A DNA stretch of 64,000 nucleotides from Corbicula japonica (taxonomy: Eukaryota; Mollusca; Bivalvia; Venerida; Cyrenidae): NCBI GenBank assembly GCA_038501625.1, contig JAZAYU010000079.1:372001-436000 (forward strand). The letters are read 5' to 3'. Positions 55,660 to 64,000 of the stretch are shown piece after piece (positions within the stretch are counted from its first letter, which is position 1; each line of letters begins with the position of its first letter). The translations under genes were made by a program, and so were the position numbers. The notes under the pieces were generated by a model. That model was not told the DNA's origin. It did no database searches and saw only the letters and a list, made by a program, of their open reading frames with translations.

Positions 55660-56255
55660 TACTTTACTGATGTCTTTTGGCCTCACACTGATGCTATGAA
55701 CTTCTAACAAATGGAACACCAATTAAATAATTCCTAAGAAATGCAAGGGAAACTAAAACAGTGCTTTGAAATATAACGGTATGTATCAAACTACAGTTAA
55801 ATGTTTTGTATCAGTAAGCCATATCCAAAGCATATTAACTCAGGTTACATGGAACTTGCTTATGCAAATATAATTCATCCTTGTATGTTAATGTTATCAC
55901 CCCACATTTACAACTTGAACAGCCATTTACTTCAGAAATGTGTACAGTCTTGTTTGAGAATAATTTTGTTTATTTTTATTTTTTACAGATAAAATATTTC
56001 ACATAAGCAAGCACATTGGCTAAACACACACACACAACAGGTATTAGTGAACACTGGACATACCCCTATGTCAACTAAGCAGGTTCTAGGAAAATCCTGT
56101 ATGTAAAACACAATAAAAGCAATATATGCAAGGAAAATATACAAGCACACGCAATACTGATAACACACATTTAAGTGTTATGGCATTAATTAGGATATAA
56201 AAACATTTGGTTTGTTTAAAGTGTGTGAAGCCCAAAATTCCAAAGGCCTAAACAC
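55660..56255. other. Unassigned intron
   Basis: Short frames at 55801-56168 are unsupported. A short (CA)n-like ACACACACACAACAG lies at about 56024. Confidence 0.45.
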
Positions 56256-56256
56256 A

Positions 56257-56440
56257 TTAACCCTTTACTCTGTGATGTCTGATCAGGATCTGCAGTGTTC
56301 GCTTTTTGGTCAGATATAACCTAATGAATTTTTATGCAAACAATGCAGATCCTGATCAGATGGCATTGATGTGCCAGCTGATCTGTATTTACACCATTCG
56401 CACAAGCAATAAAGGTGTATCTATGGAGTAAAGGGCTAAA
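56257..56440. mobile_element. P1 copy 20, internally deleted
   Basis: TTAACCCTTTACTCTGTGAT joins directly to GATCAGGATCTGCAGTG, so the outer left arm is lost. The right end TATGGAGTAAAGGGCTAAA is intact. Confidence 0.82.
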
Positions 56441-56817
56441 TATTTATATTTTAAAATTGAAGAAATAATTTGAGAAAATTTCTAACTCTTTTTGTAACTT
56501 CTGCATAGAATTACCAGTGGATGAAGCTTGTTACTGATCTGGTGTTACTTTCTTTAAGACATGTCAGCAGATTTTGACAGACAATCTGACAAAGGAGGGT
56601 AGAAATTTTGGAGCAGATATAACATTTAACCAACCAAACACAGGTGCTCTAGGGCCGAGTTTTCTCATCAGAATCTTGCATACTAGATACAGTCACTTGC
56701 ATACCACATCTGCATAGTCCTTCCCTATTTTATTATAGTTGATTTAGGATTTACATAATTATATTTCATATTAAATGAGTAATTCAAAGAATTCTCTTAT
56801 TAGTTTAAGTTTAATTA

Positions 56818-57105
56818 AACAAGAGATATTTGTAAAACATGTATGCCCCCTAATTGCAGACTGGATAGTAATCTGCTGCTAATTAATTGAAGGTCACTGT
56901 GACCTTGACCTTGACCTACTGACCTGAAAATCAATAGGGGTCATCTTCTTGGAATGGCTTACCTCCCTACCAAACCCTGAATGTCAAATCCTTGCCTAGT
57001 TATTGATCAGACAAGGTTAGTTACAGATGGACCAACAGACAGACTGGCGGATGGACCAACCGACATGAGCAAAGCAATATACCCCCCTTCTTCAATAATT
57101 ACTAC
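56818..57105 (+). mobile_element. Tandem-core element H, single unit
   Basis: The head AACAAGAGATATTTGTAAAA with ATGCCCCC is followed by one core unit with GTGACCTTGACCTTGACC and ATCAATAGGGGTCAT, then a tail GGACCAACAGACAGACTGGC and ATATACCCCCC. Confidence 0.65.
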
Positions 57106-57533
57106 AGAGTGTGTGAATAGTCTTTCTAGGAAGGATGTAAAATTAGTTATGCTGCCACTGGGTGGAAATTCTAGATTTGGTATGCAAGAATATAGTTTCA
57201 GGACACAAAACAATAGTATATTATACAGATTTTTTTTCTTCTTTATTTGTAAAGAGTGTGCACATTTCTACACTGAGAAAAGAAGTTTCTAAAGCTTCTA
57301 ACTGACACATATTTACTAAATGAAGCATACAAGAGTGTAAGTGTACATTTTTTAAATACAAATCGAGTGATTTCTTTGAATAAAAATGTTAACCTTTAAA
57401 TGTATATCTATGTGATAACTAAACTGCTTTTACAATCAGAATAGTTCCTTGTTTATTTAAATAAGCTTTTAAAATCTTAACAAATCTATGCAACATTCAC
57501 AACACTTTAATTGTTTATCTATAATATGTTTAC

Positions 57534-57661
57534 CTGTTTCAGTTTGAATATAGCATCCATGACATCACAGAGCAGATCTGTGGCTGACCTCATGAGAATT
57601 TTCCCATTATAGCACTGCTTCACTTCCTCTAAACACAGTGGCAACAACTGATTTCTGGATC
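57534..57661 (-). CDS. DOCK3/4: DOCK exon 3: solenoid, 43 residues
   Basis: The 128-bp exon has acceptor gtattacag and donor gtaaac. Its first two bases complete a glycine codon from the previous exon, and it ends in phase 0. It encodes SRNQLLPLCLEEVKQCY, then MRSATDLLCDVMDAIFKLKQ, the counterpart of the 'ILLPMM..L...L' helix pair of DOCK proteins. The acceptor and first 32 exon bases are duplicated at 63862-64000. Confidence 0.9.
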
Positions 57662-57781
57662 CTGTAATACATGTGTAATTTTGCTGAACAGGAAACTAAG
57701 TAAGAAGCAAAGGTTGTTCTGAGGTTATTCAGTAAGGTGAAAGTAAAAAACAACTCAGAACCTTCTCTGAGCTTCTTTTAA

Positions 57782-58205
57782 GGCCCCAATGACCTTGACC
57801 TTTGATTTAATGACCTTAAAATTAAAAAAGAAGAAAAATCATACACTGACGTTTGAAGACTAAGTCAAAGGGTTGTTAAAATTCAAGGTTGTTGTTTGAC
57901 CTTTAAGACCCATAACCTTGACCCAGTGACCCCAAATCTATAGCTATCATCTACTCAAGGAGTCCAATCATACTATGAGTTTTGAAGACTGGGTCAAGGG
58001 GTCCTTGAATTATTGAGCAGACACCGATTTTACCTTTAAGGCATTGTGACCTTTAACCCAGTGACCCCAAAAACAATATGAATCATCTACTCAGTAAGTT
58101 CGTCCTATGAAGTTTTAGAACTCTGCATTATATGGAACTCCTGTGATTGAGCAGAAAGCTAAGTGTGACAAACAGGGAGACTGGGGAGACATGAAAGGCC
58201 TTCCA
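57782..58205 (+). repeat. Diverged tandem-core array I, three units
   Basis: AATGACCTTGACCTTTGATT, CCCAGTGACCCCAAA and TCATCTACTCAAG.AGT recur at about 57790, 57905 and 58045, related to the A/B core. The tail AGTGTGACAAACAGGGAGAC is worn. It lies about 120 bp upstream of DOCK exon 3. Confidence 0.65.
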
Positions 58206-58405
58206 TAGATATGGTTGATATCCCACATGCAACCAGTGTAGATCTAGAAAAGCCTGTACATCCATACAGTCTGATTAGGATCTGAACTGTTTACTTCTTG
58301 GTCAGAAATAACATGATGAATCTAAAAGCAGTGTAGATCCTGCTCTAACATGGATGTGCAGGTTTATTAGGATCTAACCTGGTAGCAAGTGGCATATACA
58401 TGTAA
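58200..58405. mobile_element. P1 copy 21, diverged
   Basis: CAACCAGTGTAGATCTAGAA, GATTAGGATCTGAACTG and GTGTAGATCCTGCTC are recognisable. The ends are not. Confidence 0.6.
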
Positions 58406-58448
58406 GCAGTATCCTTACAGTAAACAATTAGTAAAATGTATCTCTGGG

Positions 58449-58556
58449 CCCAAGATAACAAAACTGAGATTGGAGACCAGTCGTGATTTCAACCAATCAG
58501 ATAATTGAGATTTGAGACTTGTCTCCAGATTTAGTTTTATGAGCTTGGTTTTGGTT
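58449..58556. mobile_element. F2 copy 9, one arm shortened
   Basis: GCCCAAGATAACAAAACTGA and TTGGAGACCAGTC at the left pair with GACTTGTCTCCAGATTTAG and TTTATGAGCTTGG at the right. The centre is deleted. It lies 107 bp from the exon 2 donor. Confidence 0.75.
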
Positions 58557-58662
58557 ACTGATGTCCATAAATTCTTCCTCTGTTTAAAGTCTTATGGTAA
58601 ATACCTACTGTGCTTGTATCTAGAGCAGAATTCAATCCAAGAGAAATCGTTAAAATGCAAAC

Positions 58663-58855
58663 CTTCATGGGTAAACAATTTGGTAGCGACTGTTTTCTGC
58701 ATCAGTTCAAGTTTGGTTCGTGTGATGTCTTCTGGAATCTCACTGACACCAGGCATGTCCTGAAGGATCAACCTGACAAACTCTGCAACATCATTCTCCG
58801 AGACCAACACCAGCAGAGGGGAGTACACCAGATGAAGGTGGCTCAGAAGCGCCAC
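58663..58855 (-). CDS. DOCK3/4: DOCK exon 2: solenoid, 64 residues
   Basis: The 193-bp exon lies between acceptor gttctag and donor gtttgc. It enters in phase 0 and leaves one base (g) of a split glycine codon. It encodes VALLSHLHLVYSPL, then SENDVAEFVRLILQDMPGV and KLELMQKTVATKLFTHE. This matches the alpha-helical DOCK stretch preceding the LLP motif. Open frames on the opposite strand here are shadows. Confidence 0.9.
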
Positions 58856-58904
58856 CTAGAACAGGAATAATGTCAATATACTTGTAAGAAATAACTTGTT
58901 TACT

Positions 58905-59110
58905 TAAACCTTTACTACATGAGATATGGCTGTTATCTATGGGCAAACAGTGTAGATTCAGATTAGCCAGCACATCTGTGCCATCTGATCAGGCTCTAAA
59001 CTGTAAATGTTTTTAATAATTAGGTTATTTCTAACCAAAAAGCGAACAGCGTACATCCTGATCAGACAAGATGTGCCTGCTGATCTTGATCTGCACTGTT
59101 CATAGATGTA
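58905..59110. mobile_element. P1 copy 22
   Basis: AAACCTTTACTACATGAGAT begins it. The cores are AGTGTAGATTCAGATTAGCC and CTGATCTTGATCTGCACTG. The right end is decayed. Confidence 0.75.
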
Positions 59111-59470
59111 ATTAGACAGTAAATTTCTTATATATCTTACAATTTTGAACAAATCAATTTACTATCAGATACTACATCGATGGTTCAACAGCTTGACTAA
59201 TATTTTTAGTATAGGAAACAATACTCGCAACTGAGATAATGTCCTATTTTTCATTATATAGTAACATACTTTGCATTACCTGCCCCAAGGTGATAATTAC
59301 ATTTTACAACTGCTTATTTAATGCTCAAAATAAACTTAACAACAGACATGAAAATGCCAGTGATTTGCCCAGTTCAGAAATAGTGTACTGGAAAACTGAT
59401 TAGAAATTTAAGGCATGTACGCCTAACATTGGTCTTGTACATCAGAGATTCTGTGCAGAAAAGACTGTGC

Positions 59471-59612
59471 CCAAGGCTATAAAGCTGAGCATGGAAACCA
59501 GTCTCAAATCTAAAGCATCTGATTGGCTGAAATGGCGACCAGTCGCCATTTCAGCCAATCAGATGCTTGAGATTTGAGACTGGTTTCCAATCTCAGCTTT
59601 ATAACCTTGGAG
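59471..59612. mobile_element. F2 palindromic MITE copy 10
   Basis: GCATGGAAACCAGTCTCAAA pairs exactly with TTTGAGACTGGTTTCC. The centre is CGACCAGTCGCC near 59541. One of the most perfect copies. Confidence 0.88.
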
Positions 59613-59735
59613 CCTGAGCACAGAGTTCATGTCAAACTAAGCCAGTGCCCATGTCTTCCTACACAGAAAGAATTCAGACTCCGTCAATATCATACACATA
59701 TTCACAATCACATGGATGCTAGAGATTCAGAATAC

Positions 59736-59850
59736 CTGATATGGTTTGAGCTTGTCTGATGTGGAAGACAAAAGATCTCCCATACTCTTGAACACATTCT
59801 GTAGATTGTTGTGGAATTCTCTAGCATCCCCAGAACCCCGGCTGAACACA
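59736..59850 (-). CDS. DOCK3/4: DOCK exon 1 of window: solenoid, 38 residues
   Basis: The 115-bp exon has acceptor gttacag at its high-coordinate end and donor gtattc at its low end. It begins with the third base of a split codon and ends in phase 0. It encodes VFSRGSGDAREF through SDKLKPYQ, corresponding to the DOCK solenoid segment with the F..L..VF.S..DL.SS pattern. The preceding exon is not visible up to 64000, so that intron is more than 4.1 kb. Family F2 palindromes lie 123 bp downstream (59471-59612) and 114 bp upstream (59965-60055). Confidence 0.9.
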
Positions 59851-59964
59851 CTGTAACAACAACAACAACAAGCTAGCTTTGTCTGGACAATGGTATCTTT
59901 TAAGTGTGCTAGGTTCAGATGAAATAAACTAGCTCAAAGGAACTGTTTTTGGGTGGTAACCAGG

Positions 59965-60055
59965 GCCCATGATCATACAATTTAGATTGGAGACCTGTCT
60001 CAAATCTCAATTGGGTGAAATTGTGAACAGTTTAGTTTTATGATTTTGGGTCCTG
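59965..60055. mobile_element. F2 copy 11, internally deleted
   Basis: GGGCCCATGATCATACAATT and GACCTGTCTCAAATCTCAA at the left; TTTAGTTTTATGATTTTGGG at the right. Confidence 0.65.
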
Positions 60056-60326
60056 GTGAAATAGTCTCCTTGAGCTGGATATTTCTTTCAGAATCAAGCA
60101 TACATGGCCGATACTCCTTCTTCCATAACATACATTCTCAATCAACAAAAAAGGGAACCTTAGGGGTAACCACCTTTAAACCGTCAGTGGAAAAACAGCC
60201 TTATTCACCACTAGTGGTTATACAGTGTCCAGGGTGGGCCATAACCCTAAACTTGACCTGTCAAGTTCTGATATTCAGTGAATGAAAGACTATTTATAGA
60301 TTAAAAAACTTGTACAAGCAGTCTGG

Positions 60327-61519
60327 ATAACCCTTTCCTCCATATACCGTAATCACCCGAAGTATTTGGACAGTTAAAAATAATTAAAAAATTTTGTGTC
60401 CTAATATTAAGGGTCACAAAAAATATATTTTTCAAAAAGTGTCCCAATATTTTTGGTATTGTCGATTTGAATGCATGCGCCAGTTATGTCTAAAAAACAG
60501 TATAGGACATTATCAAGAAACATATACGGATCGACTGTTACATATAAACAATTTTTAATATTTTTGTAATTATTTTCTGTCTACAGTTTGGAGAATAAAA
60601 TGACTTATTTTTGTGTTAAAACCTGTTGAGCATTATTTCATTAAGTTGTAATAGACATCCTGTTAAAACCTTTGCATGTTTTTTGATGATTTGCATTAGC
60701 CGACTTGAATCAGGTGGCTTAATTGGGATGTTTTCACACATTTGTCGGTCATTGGACAAACTGTTTTGATAAGAATTAACTATAATACTTAGGACTGACA
60801 CTGACACTCTCCTTAGCTGTTATTTTGCACTTACATAATCAGTTTAGCAAGTTATTGACAATAAACAGATCTAAAAACAAGAGTAAAATACTTTGGATAT
60901 GGGGATATAATTAATTAAAAATGAAAAGGATAGCCGTTATTAATACAGAGGATTGCAAGTTTAATAAAAAGGAGGTACATCGGTACTTTATATATTGTAA
61001 TTTTTCTTCTCGAAAATTGTCTACGTATCTCAACTTTTAATGTTTTGTTGCAAGTACACAGCATAGTTTGGTAACTATGCAATAGCATTGTTAAGTTTGA
61101 AGAACACAAACTGACCTTCAAAATTACTGAGCCCATATTTCTTGTCCTAAAATTTAGGAATGTAGAAAAGCTGTTTCTGAAAGTGTCCCAAAATCAAGGG
61201 GCACCAAAAAATACTGACCATAATAGTGTCCCAAAATTTAGGGACACAAAAAATAATTATTTTTTGGTGAAAAATAAGGGTGTCCCAATACTTAGGGTGA
61301 TTACTTGCCTTGGTGGCATGGGTGAACAGTGTAGATCCAGATCAGCAATCACATTCATGCAGTTTGATCAGGATCTGCACTGTTTTTTTTATTATCAGGT
61401 TATTTCTGACCAAAAACAAACAGAGTAGATCCTTATCAGACGGCATGAATGTTGTGGCAGACCTGGATCTACACTGGTCGCACATGCATAAATATTTGTA
61501 TATATGAAGGAAAGGGATA
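60327..61519. mobile_element. P1 copy 23 split by TIR element T5
   Basis: ATAACCCTTTCCTCCATATA at 60327 is the P1 left end. The rest continues at 61302 with the GGTGAACAGTGTAGATCC core and ends ATGAAGGAAAGGGATAA. Confidence 0.8.
60352..61301. mobile_element. TA-flanked TIR element T5, 950 bp
   Basis: ATCACCCGAAGTATTTGGAC at the left and GTCCCAATACTTAGGGTGAT at the right are imperfect inverse copies, flanked by TA (60350-60351 and 61302-61303). TGTCCCAAAAT and inverse words continue inward (GTGTCCTAATATT). Tc1/mariner-type mobilisation is inferred. No transposase is seen. Confidence 0.75.
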
Positions 61520-61524
61520 AATCA

Positions 61525-62185
61525 ACTCTAAACTACCTACCTATGCAACAATTTTATAGCCTTTATATACAATGAGAATGTTAACAAGCATGGTCAAGCT
61601 ATAACTATTATAACTATAGTCTCAAATAAAAATTTCCAATTAAAAACCATCTATATGTCCTGCCTGATCATATGTGCCAGGTTGAGAAAAACTCTGCCAG
61701 ACAGAAAATAACAAGTTGTGACATACGATTACACAGGATGTAAACATGTATGTGTACTAATGGGCCTATGAACAAGTGCAACTACATATGCCTCCCACCT
61801 CATGGGGCATAAAAGGTCAGCAAAAAGGGGTGCATAACTAGTAAGTAAATAGATGCCTATTATTTGGTTATATAAATAGATCTATTAAATATTATCCAGT
61901 TAAAAGAGTGATTCAGTTCCATATTTAAAGCAAAATTTTAAGTACAAAGCATTTAAATTAATTGTCATGAATATAAAAATAAATCTGTGACATCGTTATA
62001 TAAAAGGAGATGTCATTTAGTGGCATACCAATATGGTTCTCAGTGAATGGTTTATGTGATTATATGACCTACATGCAAAAAGATCAAACTGTGATCATTG
62101 GTTTGATTGGAGTTAGCTTTTCATGCAAACATGGTGAAGTCCATAATGTGGTATCCTTTATTTCAACTGATTTAACAGTATCAAA
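61525..62185. other. Unassigned intron
   Basis: CATATGCCTCCCACCTCATG followed by GGGGCATAAAAGG at about 61787-61815 resembles the short inverted end of a tandem-core element without its core. Otherwise nothing is recognised. Confidence 0.4.
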
Positions 62186-62188
62186 CCA

Positions 62189-62236
62189 TAACCCTTTCCA
62201 TCATATTAACGCATTTTACTCATGTGCAACCAGTGT
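62189..62236. mobile_element. P1 copy 24, left end only
   Basis: AACCCTTTCCATCATATTAA and GTGCAACCAGTGT end abruptly at CAGGCCTGCCAATTC, probably the start of another element with repeated CTCCGGATTT words. Confidence 0.65.
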
Positions 62237-62599
62237 CAGGCCTGCCAATTCTCCAGATTTTATCAGAAATCTCAGGATTTTGAGTTACTTCTCCAGATCT
62301 CCGGATTTATAGTCAAAATCTCCGGATTTCTATGAAATTGCAAAAAGAATTAGATTATTTAAATCTGATTTAAAGTTGTGCAATGAACGTAACTGTTATT
62401 CTACAGAAGTCGCACATTTCCTGTTTATTACTAAATAACGAGATAACGAGGACGTGGTCAGTGCCTCTGGTACTGTATACAATAACTGCGTGTCATAAAC
62501 TAAACAATAGCCTCGATGTTACACCCGACTTCATCTATTTTCATTGCATGATCATTCTAATATTGTCAAAAACAGGTCTTAACAGGTTAAACAGAAAGT

Positions 62600-63861
62600 T
62601 AAACAAGAGGGCCATGATGGCCCTATATCGCTCACCTGAGTACAAAAGTACTCTCAGCTTTACCCAAGGGCCTACATTTAAATAATGCTGGTAAAGGTTC
62701 TCTTCACAATACTCAAAACGAAATATCTAAGGTCTAGTCGCATTAGTTTCAGAGAAAAATGATTATTTATGTTTTCCTATATAAATCAATGTAAACTAAG
62801 AGAACCCTGGGGCGTGGCCAATTTTGGCCCAGGGGACATAATTTGAACAAACTTGGTAAGTATCCACTAGACAATGCTACATACCAAATATCTAAGCTTA
62901 AGGCATTGAGGTTTCCAGTAAGAAGATTTTTAAAAATTGCCTTTTTACATATTAAGGGCCCCCGGGGCGGGCCAATATTGACCCCAGGGCCAACATTTAA
63001 ACAATGTTGGTAAAGGGTCTCTTCACAATACTCAACACCAAATATCTAAGGTCTAGTCCTATTAGTTTCGGATAAAAATGATTTTTCATGCTTTCCTATA
63101 TAAATCAATGTAAACTAAGAGAACCCTGGGGTGTCGCCAATATCGGCCCAGGGGGCATAATTTGAACAAACTTGGTAAGTATCCACTAGACAATGCTACA
63201 TACCAAATATGTAAGCTTAAGGCATTGAGGTTTCCAGTAGGAAGATTTTTAAAGTTTTCCTTTTTTACATATTTAGGGCCACCAGGATAGGGCCAATTTT
63301 GACCCCAGGGCCAACATTTAAACAATGTTGGTAAAGGGTCTCTTCACAATACTCAACACCAAATATCTAAGGTCTAGTCCTATTAGTTTCGGAGAAAAAT
63401 GATTTTCCATGTTTTTCCTATATAACTATATGTAAACCAAGAGAACCCTAGGGCGTGGCAGATTTTGGCCCAGGGGACATAATTTGAACAAATTTAGTAG
63501 ACATCCATTAGACAATGCTACTTACAAAATATCTAAGCTGTGCACATTGTGGTTTGTTAGAAGAAGCTTTTTAAAGATTTCCTATATAATTCTATGTAAA
63601 ATGAAGTGACCCCTGGGGCAGGGCCAATTTTGACCCCAGGGAAATAATTTGAACAATCTTTGTAGAGTTCCACTAGAGGGTGCTAAATGCCAAATATCTA
63701 AGCTCTAGGCCTTGTGGTTTCAGACAAGAAGATTTTTAAAGTTTTTCCTATATAAGTCTATATAAAATGAAGTGACCCCTGGGGCGGGGCCAATTTTGGC
63801 CTCCTGGGAAATAATTTGAACAATCTTTGTAGAGTTCCACTGGAGGATGCTAAAGGCCAAA
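62600..63861 (+). mobile_element. Tandem-core element E, truncated at its right end
   Basis: The head AACAAGAGGGCCATGATGGC with TATATCGCTCACCTGAGTA starts it. Units of about 150 bp (two alternating types, about 300 bp per pair) carry GGCCAATTTTGGCCCAGG, ATTTGAACAAACTTGGTAAG, ACAAATATCTAAG-type words and TTCCTATATAAATC. The array stops at 63861, where a copy of DOCK exon 3 sequence begins. Confidence 0.82.
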
Positions 63862-64000
63862 TAAACACAGTGGCAACAACTGATTTCTGGATCCTGTAAT
63901 ACATGTGTAATTTTGCTGAACAGAAAACTAAGTAAGAAGCAAAGGTTGTTCTGAGGTTATTCAGTAAGGTGAAAGTAAAAAACAACTCAGAACCTTCTCT
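63862..64000 (-). pseudogene. Partial duplicate of DOCK exon 3 and its upstream intron
   Basis: The 139 bases match 57630-57768 with one difference that I can see (GAACAGAAAAC here, GAACAGGAAAC there). The copy includes the splice acceptor (attacag) and the first 32 bases of exon 3, then is fused to element E. It is in the same orientation, 6.2 kb upstream in gene order, and continues past the window. It cannot encode a full exon. A recent duplication or an assembly artefact are both possible. Confidence 0.85.

Larger units (their letters stand above)
81..59850 (-). other. DOCK3/4: Internal part of a DOCK-family RhoGEF gene (DOCK3/4-like), 14 core exons
   Basis: DOCK proteins are cytoplasmic guanine-nucleotide exchange factors that load GTP on Rac (and, for DOCK4, Rap) through a DHR2 domain, usually as ELMO-bound dimers acting in migration, adhesion and neurite growth. 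Fourteen exons with GT-AG boundaries read from 59850 down to 81 join into one open frame of 614 residues. They cover the ARM-like solenoid, then DHR2 lobe A (EEMYIRY, LQLYAKVLKWSD, FDKGKVWEYALPLC) and the start of lobe B (YYGQSFPSFVR). Landmarks FPQDWIVMRMVTNN, YQDMRVLMG and MMDWDQKFHGNFHQVEA resemble DOCK3/4 (fly Sponge) more than DOCK1/2/5. N-terminal SH3/DHR1 exons lie beyond 64000. The catalytic lobe C and proline-rich tail lie below position 1. Family assignment is sure; the subgroup is an inference from remembered landmarks. Confidence 0.93.

Noticed and set aside
58610..58870. Plus-strand 86-codon frame
   Set aside because: It is the antisense shadow of DOCK exon 2, whose frame, phase and homology are clear.
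81..59850. Calling the gene DOCK1/2/5 because of EREEMYIRY and FYEKI similarity
   Set aside because: Lobe A fits both groups, but the solenoid landmarks (FPQDWIVMR, MMDWDQ..GNFHQVEA) and the missing residue before DY fit DOCK3/4 better. The subgroup is still tentative.
62010..62312. 100-codon plus-strand frame
   Set aside because: It crosses a P1 fragment and a CTCCGGATTT repeat. No coding evidence.

Overview
The window is a 64-kb piece of an animal nuclear genome, AT-rich and full of repeats. I infer a bivalve mollusc. The main reason is the set of repeats: 144-160 bp tandem cores carrying TGACCTTGACC with GACAGACGGAC tails, and an element starting with a GGGCCATGATGGCCC-type head. No close relative can be named without a database search.

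One host gene spans the window on the minus strand. It is the middle of a DOCK-family guanine-nucleotide exchange factor gene. Fourteen exons between 59850 and 81 join in one frame. They total 1843 nt and encode 614 residues with every splice phase consistent. They cover the helical solenoid ahead of the DHR2 domain, then DHR2 lobe A and the start of lobe B. The solenoid reads most like DOCK3/DOCK4 (landmarks FPQDWIVMRMVTNN and MMDWDQKFHGNFHQVEA). The first exons (SH3, DHR1) lie beyond 64000, and the catalytic lobe C and C-terminus lie below position 1.

Between the exons ending at 49785 and starting at 31687 I find three further open segments on the same strand with usable splice sites: X1 42573-42445, X2 about 41660-41331 and X3 34749-34513. 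X1 and X3 are phase 0 at both ends, and both flanking DOCK introns are also phase 0. Together they would insert roughly 165-210 polar, basic residues into one solenoid loop. X3 contains DSGFDS, which fits the beta-TrCP phosphodegron pattern DSGxxS. This is the most interesting biology in the window.

About 97% of the window is intron, much of it layered mobile elements. (1) Family P1: about 25 copies of a TTAA-flanked foldback MITE of roughly 240 bp with CCCTTTACTCC ends. (2) Family F2: about 12 copies of a nearly perfect 145-bp palindrome starting GCCCAAGAT. (3) At least seven Helitron/pearl-like tandem-core elements starting AACTAGA or AACAAGA. (4) Two non-LTR retrotransposon fragments. (5) A deleted mariner sitting inside one of those fragments. 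(6) A MULE-like element with 9-bp target duplication, a hAT-like element with 8-bp duplication, two TTAA-flanked elements, three other TA-flanked TIR elements and a tRNA-derived SINE. Many are nested, so insertion order can be read directly from target-site duplications.

No complete independent host gene other than DOCK was recognised. There is no rRNA, CRISPR array or prokaryotic operon. Two tRNA-like sequences look degenerate. Most other open frames are short and lie in repeats.
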